A stretch of DNA of 64,000 nucleotides, from positions 1 to 64,000 of the forward strand of contig NZ_FZNN01000011.1 in NCBI RefSeq assembly GCF_900188035.1, read 5' to 3'. The notes beneath the pieces are model-generated. The model ran no database searches. It was not told the origin of the DNA and saw only the letters and a program-made list of their open reading frames with translations. Position 1 is the stretch's first letter. Every line of letters starts with the position of its first letter. This stretch comes from Puniceibacterium sediminis (GTDB lineage Bacteria > Pseudomonadota > Alphaproteobacteria > Rhodobacterales > Rhodobacteraceae). Of the stretch, positions 36,214 to 47,281 are shown in pieces. The translations under genes and the position numbers were made by a program.

Positions 36214-37362
36214 TCATGACCCGTCGAGCCAGCGCAGGATTTCGCCCCGGTTGCCATCAAGGTCAGGGGCGGGCGTGCGCGTGGTGCGGTCTTCGGACCC
36301 ACTCATCTTGATCGGATTGCCGGCGGCGGTGAAGGCGGCGCGACCGTTCTTGTCGAGCACGTCCACAACCATGTTGCGCGCCAGAATCTGCGGATCGCGC
36401 AGCACCTGATCAACGCTTTGGATCGGGCCAGTGGGAATGCCTGCGGCGGTCATTTTTGCGATCCAGAAAGATTTGGTGTTTTCCAATGTCACGGCTTCGA
36501 TCAAGCGCTTGAGAAGGCGGGTATTTTTCACCCTCTCGGGGTTTGTTGCAAAGCGCGGATCGTTGGATATGGGCAGGTCGAGGAGCAGGCAGAGCTTTTC
36601 GAACAGCACATCGTTGCCGCAGGCGATCACAAACAGACCGTCCGAGGCATGAAAGGTTTCAAACGGCGCGATCGAGGGATGGCGCGCGCCGGTGGGGCCG
36701 GGGGCCTTGCCGGACACGGTGGTAAGCGCGATGGCGTGTTCCAGCAGGGTGACCTGAGCGTCGAGCATGGAGATGTCGATGCGCCGTCCCTTGCCCGTCC
36801 GGGTGCGGTCCAGCAGGGCGGCGAGGATCCCCTGAGCGAGGTACATGCCGGCCACGATATCCCCGATGGACGCGCCGACGCGGACAGGATCGCGGCCCTT
36901 TTCACCGGTGATCGACATGACCCCGCCGCGGGCCTGAACGACCATGTCGTAGGCGGGACGTTTCGCATCAGGGCCGGTTTGACCAAAGCCGGACACCGAC
37001 CCGTAAACCATTGACGGATATTGGGAATGCACTGTGTCCCAGCCATACCCCAGACGCTCCATCACCCCGGGACGGTTGTTTTCCAAAAGCACATCGGAAC
37101 GTTCCAGGAGTTTGTCGAATACCGCGCGATCGGCTTCGGATTTGAGGTCGAGAGCAATGGATTTCTTTGAGTGGTTTATGGCGGCGAAATAGGCGCTTTT
37201 TCCATCCTTGAAGGGCGGGAAGGAACGGGTGTCATCGCCGGTGCCGGGGCGTTCCACCTTGATCACTTTTGCGCCTAGATCGGCAAGTGTCAGTGAGCAG
37301 AATGGCCCGGCAAGCACATGAGTTAGGTCAAGTATCGTGGTGCCGGCAAGGGGGAGAGACAT
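36214..37362 (-). CDS. CaiB/BaiF-family (class III) CoA transferase
   Basis: A 382-residue enzyme that moves CoA between carboxylic acids through mixed anhydrides. It begins LPLAGTTILDLTHVLAGPFCSLTLADLGA, with DTRSFPPFK, SIALDLKSEADRAVFDKLL and a catalytic Asp region YGSVSGFGQTGPDAKRPAYD typical of the family. The ATG at 37362 follows AGGATC; the frame is open further upstream but crosses the phased repeats. Donor and acceptor acids cannot be told from sequence. The upstream 11-bp repeats suggest tight regulation. Confidence 0.9.
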   Translation of the reverse strand: MSLPLAGTTILDLTHVLAGPFCSLTLADLGAKVIKVERPGTGDDTRSFPPFKDGKSAYFAAINHSKKSIALDLKSEADRAVFDKLLERSDVLLENNRPGVMERLGYGWDTVHSQYPSMVYGSVSGFGQTGPDAKRPAYDMVVQARGGVMSITGEKGRDPVRVGASIGDIVAGMYLAQGILAALLDRTRTGKGRRIDISMLDAQVTLLEHAIALTTVSGKAPGPTGARHPSIAPFETFHASDGLFVIACGNDVLFEKLCLLLDLPISNDPRFATNPERVKNTRLLKRLIEAVTLENTKSFWIAKMTAAGIPTGPIQSVDQVLRDPQILARNMVVDVLDKNGRAAFTAAGNPIKMSGSEDRTTRTPAPDLDGNRGEILRWLDGS

Positions 37363-37441
37363 GTCTGATCCTGATTCTTTGTGCATGTGCAGCACAACCT
37401 TTAGACGTGTGGTGCGGTCTGTCTGCAAGCGTCTTTGTCGG

Positions 37442-37492
37442 CGTATGGAAACCGTATGGGTCGCGTATGGAAAGCGTATGGCTGCGATATGG
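37442..37492 (+). repeat. Five phased 11-bp direct repeats (CGTATGG core)
   Basis: CGTATGG starts at 37442, 37453, 37464 and 37475, with a degenerate GATATGG at 37486; the spacing is exactly 11 bases each time. Pairs of units form a 22-base higher-order repeat (CGTATGGAAA then CGTATGG). They lie about 80-130 bases upstream of the CoA transferase start, all on one face of the helix, as expected for cooperative protein binding. Confidence 0.75.
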
Positions 37493-37513
37493 CTGATCCT
37501 CACACAAAATTGG

Positions 37514-38479
37514 TTAACGATTTCCACATTCTGATCGTGCGTGGAATATAAAGCCCAGCAGGTTCATCAGCACCTGCGCCGCAAGGATGGTGGTTGAGCC
37601 GGTGGGATCGTAATCCGGGGCCACTTCGACCAGATCGATCCCCACCACCTCGTGCCGTTGGGCGACGGCCTGTAACAGTTCCAGCACCTCGTAATACAGA
37701 AATCCGCCGTGGCTGGGCGTGCCGGTGCCGGGGGCGATGGAGGGGCAGAAGGCGTCGATATCGAGGGTGATGTAGACCCGTGCGCCCGCCGGAATCCGTT
37801 CTGCCAGCGCCTGGGTTCCAAGGGCGCGGGACTGGCGGACCGACAGGATGTCAGACCCCATGCGACGGGCGTCTTCGTAGCCGTCGCGGGCGGTCGAGCT
37901 GACATTACGGATACCGATCTGGGTCAACCCGGTGACAAAGGGCAGCTCGGCGGCGCGACGCATCGGGTTGCCGTGGCCCACGCGCACGCCGTGGCGTTCA
38001 TCGACAAAATCCAGATGGGCATCGATCTGGAGCACATGGATGTCGCCCTGATCGTCAAAGGCGCGCAGGGCAGGGATGTTCACCGAATGGTCGCCGCCGA
38101 TCACCACAGGCAGCGCCCCGGCGGCAAGAATGGCGCGCACGCCGGTTTCGATGTTGGCATGGCTCTGGATCGTATCGGTGTGCACGATGTCGGCATCACC
38201 GATATCGACGATGCGCACATCCGAACCCAAGTAGGTGGCGTCATCTTCGTGATCGTAGGCACCCGCGTGGCCAAAGGAGAACAGCGTCGACGCCTCGCGG
38301 ACGCCGCGCGGGCCAAAGCGCGCACCGGCGCGGTACTGGGTGCCCGCATCGAAAGGCGCGCCAAGGATGGCGGCATCGGCGTCAATGGCGGCCCAGTCTT
38401 CGACATAGGGTTTCTTGGCAAAGGTGCAGATGCCGGTGAAAGGCAGGTTCAGGCGGCCGGTCTGGTAGCTGTGGGTCAT
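37514..38479 (-). CDS. speB: Agmatinase-family ureohydrolase
   Basis: A 321-residue binuclear manganese enzyme of the arginase/agmatinase fold. Metal-binding motifs are GGDHSVNIP, DAHLDFVDE and DIDAFCPSIAPGTGTPS, and VGIDLVEVAPDYDP follows. It hydrolyses agmatine or a related guanidino compound to urea and an amine. Other guanidino-acid substrates are possible in this family, so the name speB is provisional. A perfect 7-bp hairpin (GCCTGTC/GACAGGC, 38546-38564) lies in its upstream region. Confidence 0.88.
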   Translation of the reverse strand: MTHSYQTGRLNLPFTGICTFAKKPYVEDWAAIDADAAILGAPFDAGTQYRAGARFGPRGVREASTLFSFGHAGAYDHEDDATYLGSDVRIVDIGDADIVHTDTIQSHANIETGVRAILAAGALPVVIGGDHSVNIPALRAFDDQGDIHVLQIDAHLDFVDERHGVRVGHGNPMRRAAELPFVTGLTQIGIRNVSSTARDGYEDARRMGSDILSVRQSRALGTQALAERIPAGARVYITLDIDAFCPSIAPGTGTPSHGGFLYYEVLELLQAVAQRHEVVGIDLVEVAPDYDPTGSTTILAAQVLMNLLGFIFHARSECGNR

Positions 38480-38819
38480 GGGCGGGGTCCTGTCGGTTCG
38501 GGGCAGGATGGCGGGCTTTGCAGGAGTGGTAAAGGGCGGTTTCCTGCCTGTCGGAAAGACAGGCCTTTGCGATTGTTAATTTCCCTATGCCGCTTTTGGT
38601 TGGGTCGCAGCGATGGGTGGTCGCGTCGTCGCACGACCATTCCTGGCGTCGGGCAGAGTGTTCGTACTGCTGCGGTCGATCGTTGGAAAATGCGAAAGGT
38701 AACCAGAGGTCAGCCTGGAAATTAATCGTTTGTTAACGTTTTAGGGAAAACAGGGGAGCCTTCGGGCGATGCGATTCCCACCACCCGATTTGGTACGGTT
38801 TGTCACGAGGAAATCATCG
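38480..38819. other. Divergent intergenic region between the ureohydrolase and the zinc-ribbon gene
   Basis: About 340 bases. It holds the GCCTGTC-GGAAA-GACAGGC hairpin (38546-38564) on the ureohydrolase side and an AT-rich TTAATCGTTTGTTAACG stretch before the small gene. I see no further gene. Confidence 0.45.
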
Positions 38820-38996
38820 ATGGCGGTCAGGATTTTTACATGCAAATCATGTAACTATGAGATGAGGCTTGGCGCGTCTGATTGTCGGTATTGCTTCAAG
38901 CCTGCGCCGTTTCTGAATCGTCGGAAATCATTGATTGGTCTGGCCGTGATCACAGTTCTCGCGTTCGTCTGGGTCGTCCTGGGCCCGGCGGGATGA
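38820..38996 (+). CDS. Small zinc-ribbon membrane protein, 58 aa
   Basis: A 58-residue protein with two cysteine pairs (TCKSCNYEM and DCRYCFKPA) that would bind one zinc, followed by a single C-terminal membrane helix (LIGLAVITVLAFVWVVLG). The ATG at 38820 follows GAGGAAA. I do not recognise a named family. It lies 197 bases before guaB on the same strand and may share its promoter region. Confidence 0.7.
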   Translation: MAVRIFTCKSCNYEMRLGASDCRYCFKPAPFLNRRKSLIGLAVITVLAFVWVVLGPAG

Positions 38997-39031
38997 TTCG
39001 GCTTTCGCAGAAAGTGTTCCGTAAGGCGTGA

Positions 39032-40642
<1,611 letters not shown>

Positions 40643-41012
40643 TTGCTTCTGCATAACGGGTTACGAAGGCCGGGGCGAGAAATCGCTTCGGCCTTTTGCT
40701 TGGAGCGCAAGGTGAACTGGGCGGAACCTGCCCAGAGCCGGACACTGCATCAGTGCCCGAGCTGATGCAAAACCGATAGGGTTGCGGGGCAAATGATGCA
40801 GACTTGCGACTGTGCCAGTCGGCCCTGTAATTGCGGGATTTGGACAAGCCTGTTGCCATGTCCGTGCCGGGGGCCTGATCCTGCTGGTGGTCATGGCCCA
40901 TGTCGATGTTCGGGGCGGGCACATCATGGTGCCAAGCATTGGTGAGTGATACATGCCTGAGGCGGCCAGCACTGAGCAATTCAAACCCGTCTTTGCGCAG
41001 CGCATGCGTGAA
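40643..41012. other. Region after guaB, no gene seen
   Basis: About 370 bases. Apart from the guaB terminator I find no gene, RNA or repeat with support; reading frames here lack coding character and ribosome sites. Confidence 0.5.
40665..40697 (+). terminator. Rho-independent terminator of guaB
   Basis: AAGGCCG pairs with CGGCCTT, with an inner GCGA-GAAA-TCGC stem, and ends in TTTT, 23 bases after the guaB stop. Confidence 0.8.
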
Positions 41013-41558
41013 TTACGCGGCACTTTTCCATTTTATCGGGGTGACGTAAACGACGCTGTCATCGACGCTGACCATCACATCGCCGTCCTGAATATTCACC
41101 TGAAGCTTCATCGCGCGGCTTGCCAGTTTTGCCAGTGCGCCTGTGTCGGTCTCGGAAAAATTCACCACCTGAAGATTGTCAAAACGGGTGGTGCTGTTCT
41201 TGATCTTGTCCCACCACATCTCGGCGGTTCTGCCGCCATAGGGATAGACAATCACCCTGTCGGCTTTGCCACAGGATTGACGCATCACCTTCTCGCTTGG
41301 GAGGCCCAGAGCCACCCAGACATCAAGCTCACCGCTAAGGCTTTTTTGCCAGATGTCCGGTTCGTCATCCGTTGAAAGGCCCTTGGTCATTTCCAGATGC
41401 TCATGGGCATTCAGCGCAAAAGCGACAATGCGCACCATCAGCCGTTCATCCGTCTCTGAGGGATGTTTGGCAACGGTCAGTTTATGAGTTTCATAATAGT
41501 GACGATCCATGTCGGAAACGGAAAGTTCAACTTTATAAATAGTGGCTTTTTGCGCCAT
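41013..41558 (-). CDS. YaeQ family protein
   Basis: A 181-residue protein of the YaeQ family (AQKATIYKVELSVSDMDRHYYETH at the start, MVRIVAFALNAHEHLEMTKG, then DEPDIWQKSLSGELDVWVALGLPSE). The fold is related to PD-(D/E)XK nucleases, but activity is unproven. The ATG at 41558 follows an AGGACA site. It stands alone, convergent with guaB and divergent from the arc operon. Confidence 0.92.
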   Translation of the reverse strand: MAQKATIYKVELSVSDMDRHYYETHKLTVAKHPSETDERLMVRIVAFALNAHEHLEMTKGLSTDDEPDIWQKSLSGELDVWVALGLPSEKVMRQSCGKADRVIVYPYGGRTAEMWWDKIKNSTTRFDNLQVVNFSETDTGALAKLASRAMKLQVNIQDGDVMVSVDDSVVYVTPIKWKSAA

Positions 41559-41873
41559 GATTTGTCCTGGAATTACGAAGATAGGGATGCCTAATGCGTC
41601 TGGTGACCTTGTGAAAGCAGATAACGGAAAGCCCACAAATAAAAGGGCGCCAGACAGGTTTCGTCAGGTTGTTTGACCTGCCGAGGCAGGGCGGTTGGCC
41701 CGCATGACAAAAGCACCCGCATTGCCGTGGCGCGGCCGTTTCAGGGACCCGGCGGTGTGCTGTTTCTGAGGGATCTTTGTGTGGGACTGCCCAGATCGGC
41801 CATTGCGCCACTGGCTGGGATCATCGGCGAACGGCGCATGCCATATGCGTGGTCGGCGCAATCATCCCAACCC

Positions 41874-41887
41874 TTGATATGCGTCAA
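41874..41887 (+). promoter_or_regulatory. FNR/FnrL-like box upstream of arcDABC
   Basis: TTGAT-ATGC-GTCAA differs from the FNR consensus TTGAT-N4-ATCAA at one base. It lies 163 bases before arcD. Arginine deiminase operons are known to be induced by FNR/ANR-type regulators when oxygen falls. Confidence 0.6.
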
Positions 41888-42022
41888 CGCGCGGCGGGGC
41901 TGCGCGGCTTAGCGTGGCGCATATCGGAGTTCGATGGGTCCCAGGCGGAGTGCCATGAGTAGCCGGACCTGACTGAGGTCTGGCCCACAAAGTCTGGGGA
42001 AAATGCCCGTGAGCATCGGCAT

Positions 42023-42034
42023 ATCAACGTTGAT
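42023..42034. promoter_or_regulatory. ATCAACGTTGAT palindrome 16 bases before arcD
   Basis: A perfect 12-base palindrome made of FNR-like half sites in reversed order. It lies between the promoter region and the arcD start, so it could be a repressor site or play no role. Confidence 0.35.
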
Positions 42035-42049
42035 CGAAGGATTGCGATT

Positions 42050-43519
42050 ATGAGCGTTACAGAAACGACTCAGTCTTCAGTGGCGGCAGAAAAGACCCCC
42101 CGAAAACTGGGTTTGGTGCCATTGGCCGCGTTGGTCGTTGGATCGATGATCGGCGGCGGTATCTTCAGCTTGCCGCAGAACATGGCCAAAGGTGCCTCTC
42201 CGGGCGCCGTTATCATTGGCTGGTTGATTACTGGCATTGGCATGCTGGCGCTGGCCTTTGTCTATCAGGGCCTGTCAACGCGCAAACCGCAGCTTGATGC
42301 CGGGCCATATGCCTATGCGCGCGCCGGTTTTGGTGATTTCGTCGGTTTCAACAGCGCGTGGGGCTATTGGCTGAGCGCTTGGCTGGGCAACGTGTCCTAT
42401 GTCGTGCTGATCTTCGGTGCGATGAGTTATTTCTATCCGGCCTTCGGCGAGGAAGGAAACACGGTGCAGGCCATCATCGGTGCGTCGGTTGTCCTTTGGG
42501 TCACCCATGCGCTGGTCCTGATGGGCATCCGGCAGGCGGCGATCATCAACGTTGTCACCACCATCGCCAAGCTGGCGCCAATCGCGCTGTTCGTGGTGCT
42601 TGTGGCCGTCGCATTCAACATGCCGAAATTCAGCTTTGACTTCTGGGGTATGCAGACGCCGGATCTGGGCGGCATCATGGCGCAGGTCCAAAGCACCATG
42701 CTGGTCACGCTTTGGGTTTTTATCGGGATTGAGGGGGCCAGCGTCGTGTCGGGGCGTGCCGCGAACCGCGCAGATATCGGTCGCGCCACGATCATCGGCT
42801 TTGTTATTGCCCTTTCGGTCTACCTGCTGGTGTCGCTTTTGTCGTTTGGCCTGATGAGTCAGGCGGAACTGGCGGGCCTTCCGGCTGCGGCCTCGATGGC
42901 AAATGTGCTTGAACAAGCGGTCGGTCCCTGGGGTTCGGTCGTCGTGCGCATCGGGCTTGTGGTCTCGGTCGCGGGGGCATTCCTGAGTTGGACGGTGTTT
43001 GCTGCGGAAATCCCCTTTCGCGCGGCCAAGGAGGGCATGCTGCCGGCCGTGTTTGCCACCGAGAACAAGCATGGCTCGCCCGCCGGGGCGCTGTGGATCA
43101 CCAACATATTCGTGCAGATCTTTTTGATCGTCACGCTCTATGCAAACTCAACCTACCTTGCGCTGTTCTACATCGCCTCGACTGCCATTCTGGTGCCCTA
43201 TGTGCTGTCGGGTGCTTATGCGTTCAAACTGGCGCTGAGTGGTGAGGGCTACAACGCAGGTGAGCGCCGTGGCCGCGACATGTTCTATGGTGGGCTGGCC
43301 ACGGTTTACGGCGCATGGCTGGTCTATGCGGCGGGCCCGGCCTACCTTTTGATGTGTGCCATTCTATATGCCGCGGGCGTGCCGATCTATTGGTATGCGC
43401 GCGCCAAAAACGGCGAAAAGGCTTTCTCGGGCATCGAAGCCTGGCTCGGCGTTGGCATCGTCATCGCAGCGCTCATCGCCGCATATGAAATGTGGACGGG
43501 CGCGATCAGTGCGCTGTAA
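42050..43519 (+). CDS. arcD: Arginine/ornithine antiporter (APC family)
   Basis: A 489-residue inner-membrane transporter with about twelve helices. The APC signature PLAALVVGSMIGGGIFSLP is at the N-terminus, and FIGIEGASVVSGRA lies in the sixth helix region. It swaps outside arginine for inside ornithine, feeding the deiminase pathway. It begins the arcDABC operon, with 24 bases to arcA. The ATG at 42050 follows AAGGATT. Confidence 0.92.
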   Translation: MSVTETTQSSVAAEKTPRKLGLVPLAALVVGSMIGGGIFSLPQNMAKGASPGAVIIGWLITGIGMLALAFVYQGLSTRKPQLDAGPYAYARAGFGDFVGFNSAWGYWLSAWLGNVSYVVLIFGAMSYFYPAFGEEGNTVQAIIGASVVLWVTHALVLMGIRQAAIINVVTTIAKLAPIALFVVLVAVAFNMPKFSFDFWGMQTPDLGGIMAQVQSTMLVTLWVFIGIEGASVVSGRAANRADIGRATIIGFVIALSVYLLVSLLSFGLMSQAELAGLPAAASMANVLEQAVGPWGSVVVRIGLVVSVAGAFLSWTVFAAEIPFRAAKEGMLPAVFATENKHGSPAGALWITNIFVQIFLIVTLYANSTYLALFYIASTAILVPYVLSGAYAFKLALSGEGYNAGERRGRDMFYGGLATVYGAWLVYAAGPAYLLMCAILYAAGVPIYWYARAKNGEKAFSGIEAWLGVGIVIAALIAAYEMWTGAISAL

Positions 43520-43543
43520 TCCCGGACAATTTGGAGCAACAAG

Positions 43544-44776
43544 ATGACGAGCAATACGACTCTGGGTGTCCATTCCGAAACCGGCAAGTTGCGGCAGGTC
43601 ATTGTCTGCCGCCCCGGTCTGGCGCACCGTCGACTGACGCCGTCGAACTGCCAAGAGCTATTATTTGACGACGTTTTCTGGGTGAAGCAGGCTCAGAAGG
43701 ACCATGACGTCTTTGCCGGCCTGATGCGCGATGAAGGGGTCGAGGTGCTGGACGTCAACGATCTTCTGGCCGAAACGATGGAGATTGCAGCGGGGCGTGC
43801 CTTTGTGCTGGATCATCGGGTGACGCCGGATCATGTCGGCGTGGGCATGCAAAGGGAATTGCGGGTCTGGATGGACTCGCTTTCCGGTGCTCAACTGGGG
43901 GAATATCTGCTGGGCGGGTTGGCGACCGATGATTTGCCATTCACGCCCAAGAACCTGTTTGGCAGCTATCTCGGGCATCACGGCCTTATCCTGCCACCGC
44001 TGCCCAACGCGCTGTTCACGCGCGATAATTCTGCCTGGATCTATGGCGGCGTGACGGTCAACCCGATGTATTGGGCCGCAAGACGGCCCGAGACATTGCT
44101 CAATACCGCGATCTACAAATACCACCCGAAATTCGCAGGCAAAGTGACCATCCACTGGGGCGACCCCACAAGGGAGCATGGTCTGGCGACGCTGGAGGGG
44201 GGCGATGTGATGCCGGTAGGCAACCGCACCGTGCTGGTCGGGATGGGTGAACGTTCATCGCCACAGGCGATCGGCCAACTGGCCGAGGCGCTGTTTGCCA
44301 AAGGGGTCGTGGACCGCGTGCTGGCGTTCCGCATACCGAAATCACGCGCGGCGATGCATCTTGATACCATCTTTACCCTATGTGGAGGCGATGTGGTGAC
44401 GACCTTCAAGGAGGTCGCGGATGAGCTGATCTGCTACGATATCCGACCCGGCGAGGGTGACGCCCCGTTGGCCTTTCGCCACGACCCGCGCCCGATCTTT
44501 GACATTGTCGCTGAGGTGCTGGGCTACAAGAAACTGCAAATCGTGCCGACTGGTGGCAACACCGAAGAAGAGCGCGCCCGCGAACAATGGAACGATGGAA
44601 ACAACGTGCTGGCGCTGCGTCCCGGCGTGGTGGTCGGCTATGACCGCAACGATGATACCAACGCAGCCCTCAAGGCCGCCGGGATCGAGGTTCTGGCGAT
44701 GCCGGGGGCCGAGCTTGGCCGGGGCCGGGGCGGTGGGCATTGCATGAGCTGCCCGACCATCCGCGATGCCGTCTGA
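43544..44776 (+). CDS. arcA: Arginine deiminase
   Basis: A 410-residue enzyme that hydrolyses arginine to citrulline and ammonia. The catalytic cysteine is in the C-terminal [10 protein letters not shown] motif; [23 protein letters not shown] and [10 protein letters not shown] are the other active-site stretches. Length is exact for the family. The next gene, arcB, starts 18 bases later. Confidence 0.96.
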   Translation: MTSNTTLGVHSETGKLRQVIVCRPGLAHRRLTPSNCQELLFDDVFWVKQAQKDHDVFAGLMRDEGVEVLDVNDLLAETMEIAAGRAFVLDHRVTPDHVGVGMQRELRVWMDSLSGAQLGEYLLGGLATDDLPFTPKNLFGSYLGHHGLILPPLPNALFTRDNSAWIYGGVTVNPMYWAARRPETLLNTAIYKYHPKFAGKVTIHWGDPTREHGLATLEGGDVMPVGNRTVLVGMGERSSPQAIGQLAEALFAKGVVDRVLAFRIPKSRAAMHLDTIFTLCGGDVVTTFKEVADELICYDIRPGEGDAPLAFRHDPRPIFDIVAEVLGYKKLQIVPTGGNTEEERAREQWNDGNNVLALRPGVVVGYDRNDDTNAALKAAGIEVLAMPGAELGRGRGGGHCMSCPTIRDAV

Positions 44777-44794
44777 TTTGAAAGGATCGCTCAC

Positions 44795-45796
44795 ATGGCG
44801 TTCAATCTGAAAAACCGCAGCCTTCTGACATTGCGCGATTATACTCCGCGCGAAATCGGATTCCTTCTGAAACTGGCGGCGGACCTCAAGACCGCAAAAT
44901 ACGCCGGTACCGAGGTGCCGCGTTTGCAAGGCAAAGACATCGCCCTGATTTTCGAAAAGGATTCGACCCGCACCCGAGTGGGATTTGAGGTGGCTGCCTA
45001 TGACCAGGGCGCGCGCGTCACCTATCTTGGTCCGAGTGGCAACCACATTGGCCACAAGGAATCTGTCAAGGATACCGCGCGGGTTCTGGGCCGGATCTAC
45101 GACGCGATCGAATATCGCGGTTTCGGTCAGGAGATTGTGTCAGATCTGGCGAAGTATTCCGGTGTTCCGGTCTATAACGGGCTGACCAACGAATTTCATC
45201 CGACCCAGATTCTGGCAGATTTCCTGACCATGCAGGAACATATCGAAAAGCCGCTGCACCAGGTCTCTTACGTATTTATCGGCGATGCGGGCAACAACAT
45301 GGGCGACAGCCTGCTGATTGGCGGTGCCAAGATGGGCATGGATGTGCGGCTGTGTGCGCCCAGGGAATGCTGGCCCACGCAGGCGATCCAAGACGAGGCG
45401 CATGCCTTGGCCAAGGAGACCGGCGCGCGGATCATGATCAGCGATGACATCGACACGGCGGTGAAGGGCGTTGATTTCGTCTACACCGATGTCTGGGTCT
45501 CGATGGGCGAGCCGAAAGAGAAATGGGCCGAGCGCATCAAGCTGCTGACACCTTATCAGGTGAACGCGGAGTTGATGGCGAAAACCGGAAATCCGCGGAT
45601 ACGCTTTATGCATTGTCTGCCGGCCTTTCATAATACGGAAACGACGGTGGGTGCCGAAATCGAGGCCGAGTTCGGCATCTCTGCCATGGAAGTGACCGAG
45701 GAGGTGTTCGAAAGCCCCGCATCGATCGTATTCGATCAGGCCGAGAACCGGTTGCACACGATCAAGGCGGTGCTGGTCGCCACGCTCGGCGCCTGA
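44795..45796 (+). CDS. arcB: Catabolic ornithine carbamoyltransferase
   Basis: A 333-residue enzyme that splits citrulline with phosphate into ornithine and carbamoyl phosphate. The carbamoyl-phosphate loop [21 protein letters not shown] and the ornithine-binding [11 protein letters not shown] are present, and the longer catabolic-type length fits. It lies between arcA and arcC; the arcC start is one base after its stop. Confidence 0.95.
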   Translation: MAFNLKNRSLLTLRDYTPREIGFLLKLAADLKTAKYAGTEVPRLQGKDIALIFEKDSTRTRVGFEVAAYDQGARVTYLGPSGNHIGHKESVKDTARVLGRIYDAIEYRGFGQEIVSDLAKYSGVPVYNGLTNEFHPTQILADFLTMQEHIEKPLHQVSYVFIGDAGNNMGDSLLIGGAKMGMDVRLCAPRECWPTQAIQDEAHALAKETGARIMISDDIDTAVKGVDFVYTDVWVSMGEPKEKWAERIKLLTPYQVNAELMAKTGNPRIRFMHCLPAFHNTETTVGAEIEAEFGISAMEVTEEVFESPASIVFDQAENRLHTIKAVLVATLGA

Positions 45797-45797
45797 G

Positions 45798-46709
45798 ATG
45801 CTGGTGGTGGCGGCTCTTGGGGGCAACGCCTTGCTTAGACGCGGCGAGCCCATGACGGCGCAGGCGCAGCGTGCCAATGTGAAACGCGCGGCCGTGGCCC
45901 TGGCCGCGGTCGTGCGCGCGGGGCATCAGCTGGTGATCACCCACGGTAACGGGCCTCAGGTCGGGCTGCTGGCACTGCAGGGGGCATCTTACAAACCCGA
46001 CGAGGCCTATCCGCTGGACGTGCTGGGGGCCGAAACCGAGGGCATGATCGGTTACATGATCGAACAGGAACTGGAAAATGCTCTTGGCCATGATCGGCCG
46101 GTGGCGACGCTTTTGACGCAGGTTCTGGTGGATCGCAGCGATCCGGCCTTTGGCAAACCGACGAAATTTGTCGGACCGGTTTATGAGCGCGAAGAGGCCG
46201 AAGCGCGCGCCAAGGCCGCGGGCTGGGCGATTGCCGCGGATGGGAGCAAATGGCGCCGTGTCGTCGCCTCGCCCAGGCCACTCAATATTCCCCACATACC
46301 TGTGCTGAAGCTGCTTTTGGATCAGGGGGTCATTATCATTTGCGCGGGCGGCGGGGGCATTCCCGTCATCCAGCGCGATGATGGCAGCCTTGTCGGGGTC
46401 GAGGCGGTGATCGACAAGGATGCCGCCAGCGCCTTGCTGGCGCGGCAACTGGGCGCGGATGCGCTTTTGCTGCTGACCGATGTCGACGGCGTTTATCGCG
46501 ATTTCGGCACCGATTCGGCCAGGCGCATCGCCCATCTGACCCCGCCCGAGGCCGATGCGCTTGGTGCCCCTGCCGGTTCGATGGGCCCGAAACTTAGCGC
46601 AGGGTGTGACTTTGCACTTGCCGGTGGCTTCACTGGAATCGGGCAGCTTGAAGATGCCTTGGGCATTCTCGATGGCCAAGCCGGCACGCGGATCGAGAGC
46701 GCGAAGTAA
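45798..46709 (+). CDS. arcC: Carbamate kinase
   Basis: A 303-residue kinase that makes ATP from ADP and carbamoyl phosphate, the energy-yielding step of the pathway. The family motifs VVAALGGNALLRRGEPM, VITHGNGPQVGLLAL, ICAGGGGIPVI and GVEAVIDKDAASALLA are all seen. It ends the arc operon. No clear terminator follows before the aldehyde dehydrogenase remnant. Confidence 0.95.
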   Translation: MLVVAALGGNALLRRGEPMTAQAQRANVKRAAVALAAVVRAGHQLVITHGNGPQVGLLALQGASYKPDEAYPLDVLGAETEGMIGYMIEQELENALGHDRPVATLLTQVLVDRSDPAFGKPTKFVGPVYEREEAEARAKAAGWAIAADGSKWRRVVASPRPLNIPHIPVLKLLLDQGVIIICAGGGGIPVIQRDDGSLVGVEAVIDKDAASALLARQLGADALLLLTDVDGVYRDFGTDSARRIAHLTPPEADALGAPAGSMGPKLSAGCDFALAGGFTGIGQLEDALGILDGQAGTRIESAK

Positions 46710-46844
46710 AGGAAAACGGCTTTCTCCTCCGCCAAATTATGTCGCCCCCCGATTTTCATGATGGGACCGCCCCCCGACGGCATCGATGTGCCAAGCTGGG
46801 TCTGCAATGATCCACAAAGGAGGACGGCCCTGTCACCAGAGCCG

Positions 46845-47281
46845 ACGGTCGACGCGCAGGACAGCGGGGCGAGGCTGTGGGCAAAGGGCGCGCGACCCAA
46901 GGACCGCAAAAGTGGTTTCATCTGTTAGCCGAGGGTTCTGGGCGATGTGCCCGGCGATGCCCGCGTGATGCAGGAAGAACCCTTTGGTCCCATTGCGCCG
47001 ATCACCGGATTTTTGTCATATGACGAGGTGATGACCCGCGCCGCTGCGCTGCCGTTCGGGCGTGCCGGGTATGTGTTTTCCAACAGCCTGAGCGTGGCGG
47101 CGCGCGCGACCGAGGATCTGGAGGTTGGCGTGGTGGGGGCAACGAAATGCTGCTTGCCACAGCAAAGGCGCCGTTCGGCGGCATCAAGCAAGGCGGTGTG
47201 GGCGGGGAAGCTGGTTCAATTGGCCTGCACGACGACCCTGAACCGGAGTATATCAAGATGAAACTGGCCGCGGTGGAGTGA
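46845..47281 (+). pseudogene. Decayed aldehyde dehydrogenase, C-terminal remnant
   Basis: Roughly the last 145 residues of an aldehyde dehydrogenase can be read, but in more than one frame. SGARLWAKGARPKDRKSGFIC is cut by an in-frame TAG at 46926-46928, then PRVLGDVPGDARVMQEEPFGP and later AAALPFGRAGYVFSNSL continue in the same frame. At a G run near 47127 the family sequence shifts to another frame (NEMLLATAKAPFGGIKQGG ... IKMKLAAVE). The catalytic half is absent. It touches the start of the dehydratase gene, so the two were probably once an operon. Confidence 0.8.

Larger units (their letters stand above)
41559..42049. other. Intergenic region upstream of the arc operon
   Basis: About 490 bases between yaeQ and arcD with no convincing gene. 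It carries an FNR-like box and a 12-base palindrome (both listed), so it is probably the control region of arcDABC. Confidence 0.55.

Noticed and set aside
38546-38564. Hairpin ahead of the ureohydrolase as a guanidine riboswitch
   Set aside because: Only one short stem with a GGAAA loop is seen; none of the known guanidine riboswitch loop motifs is present.
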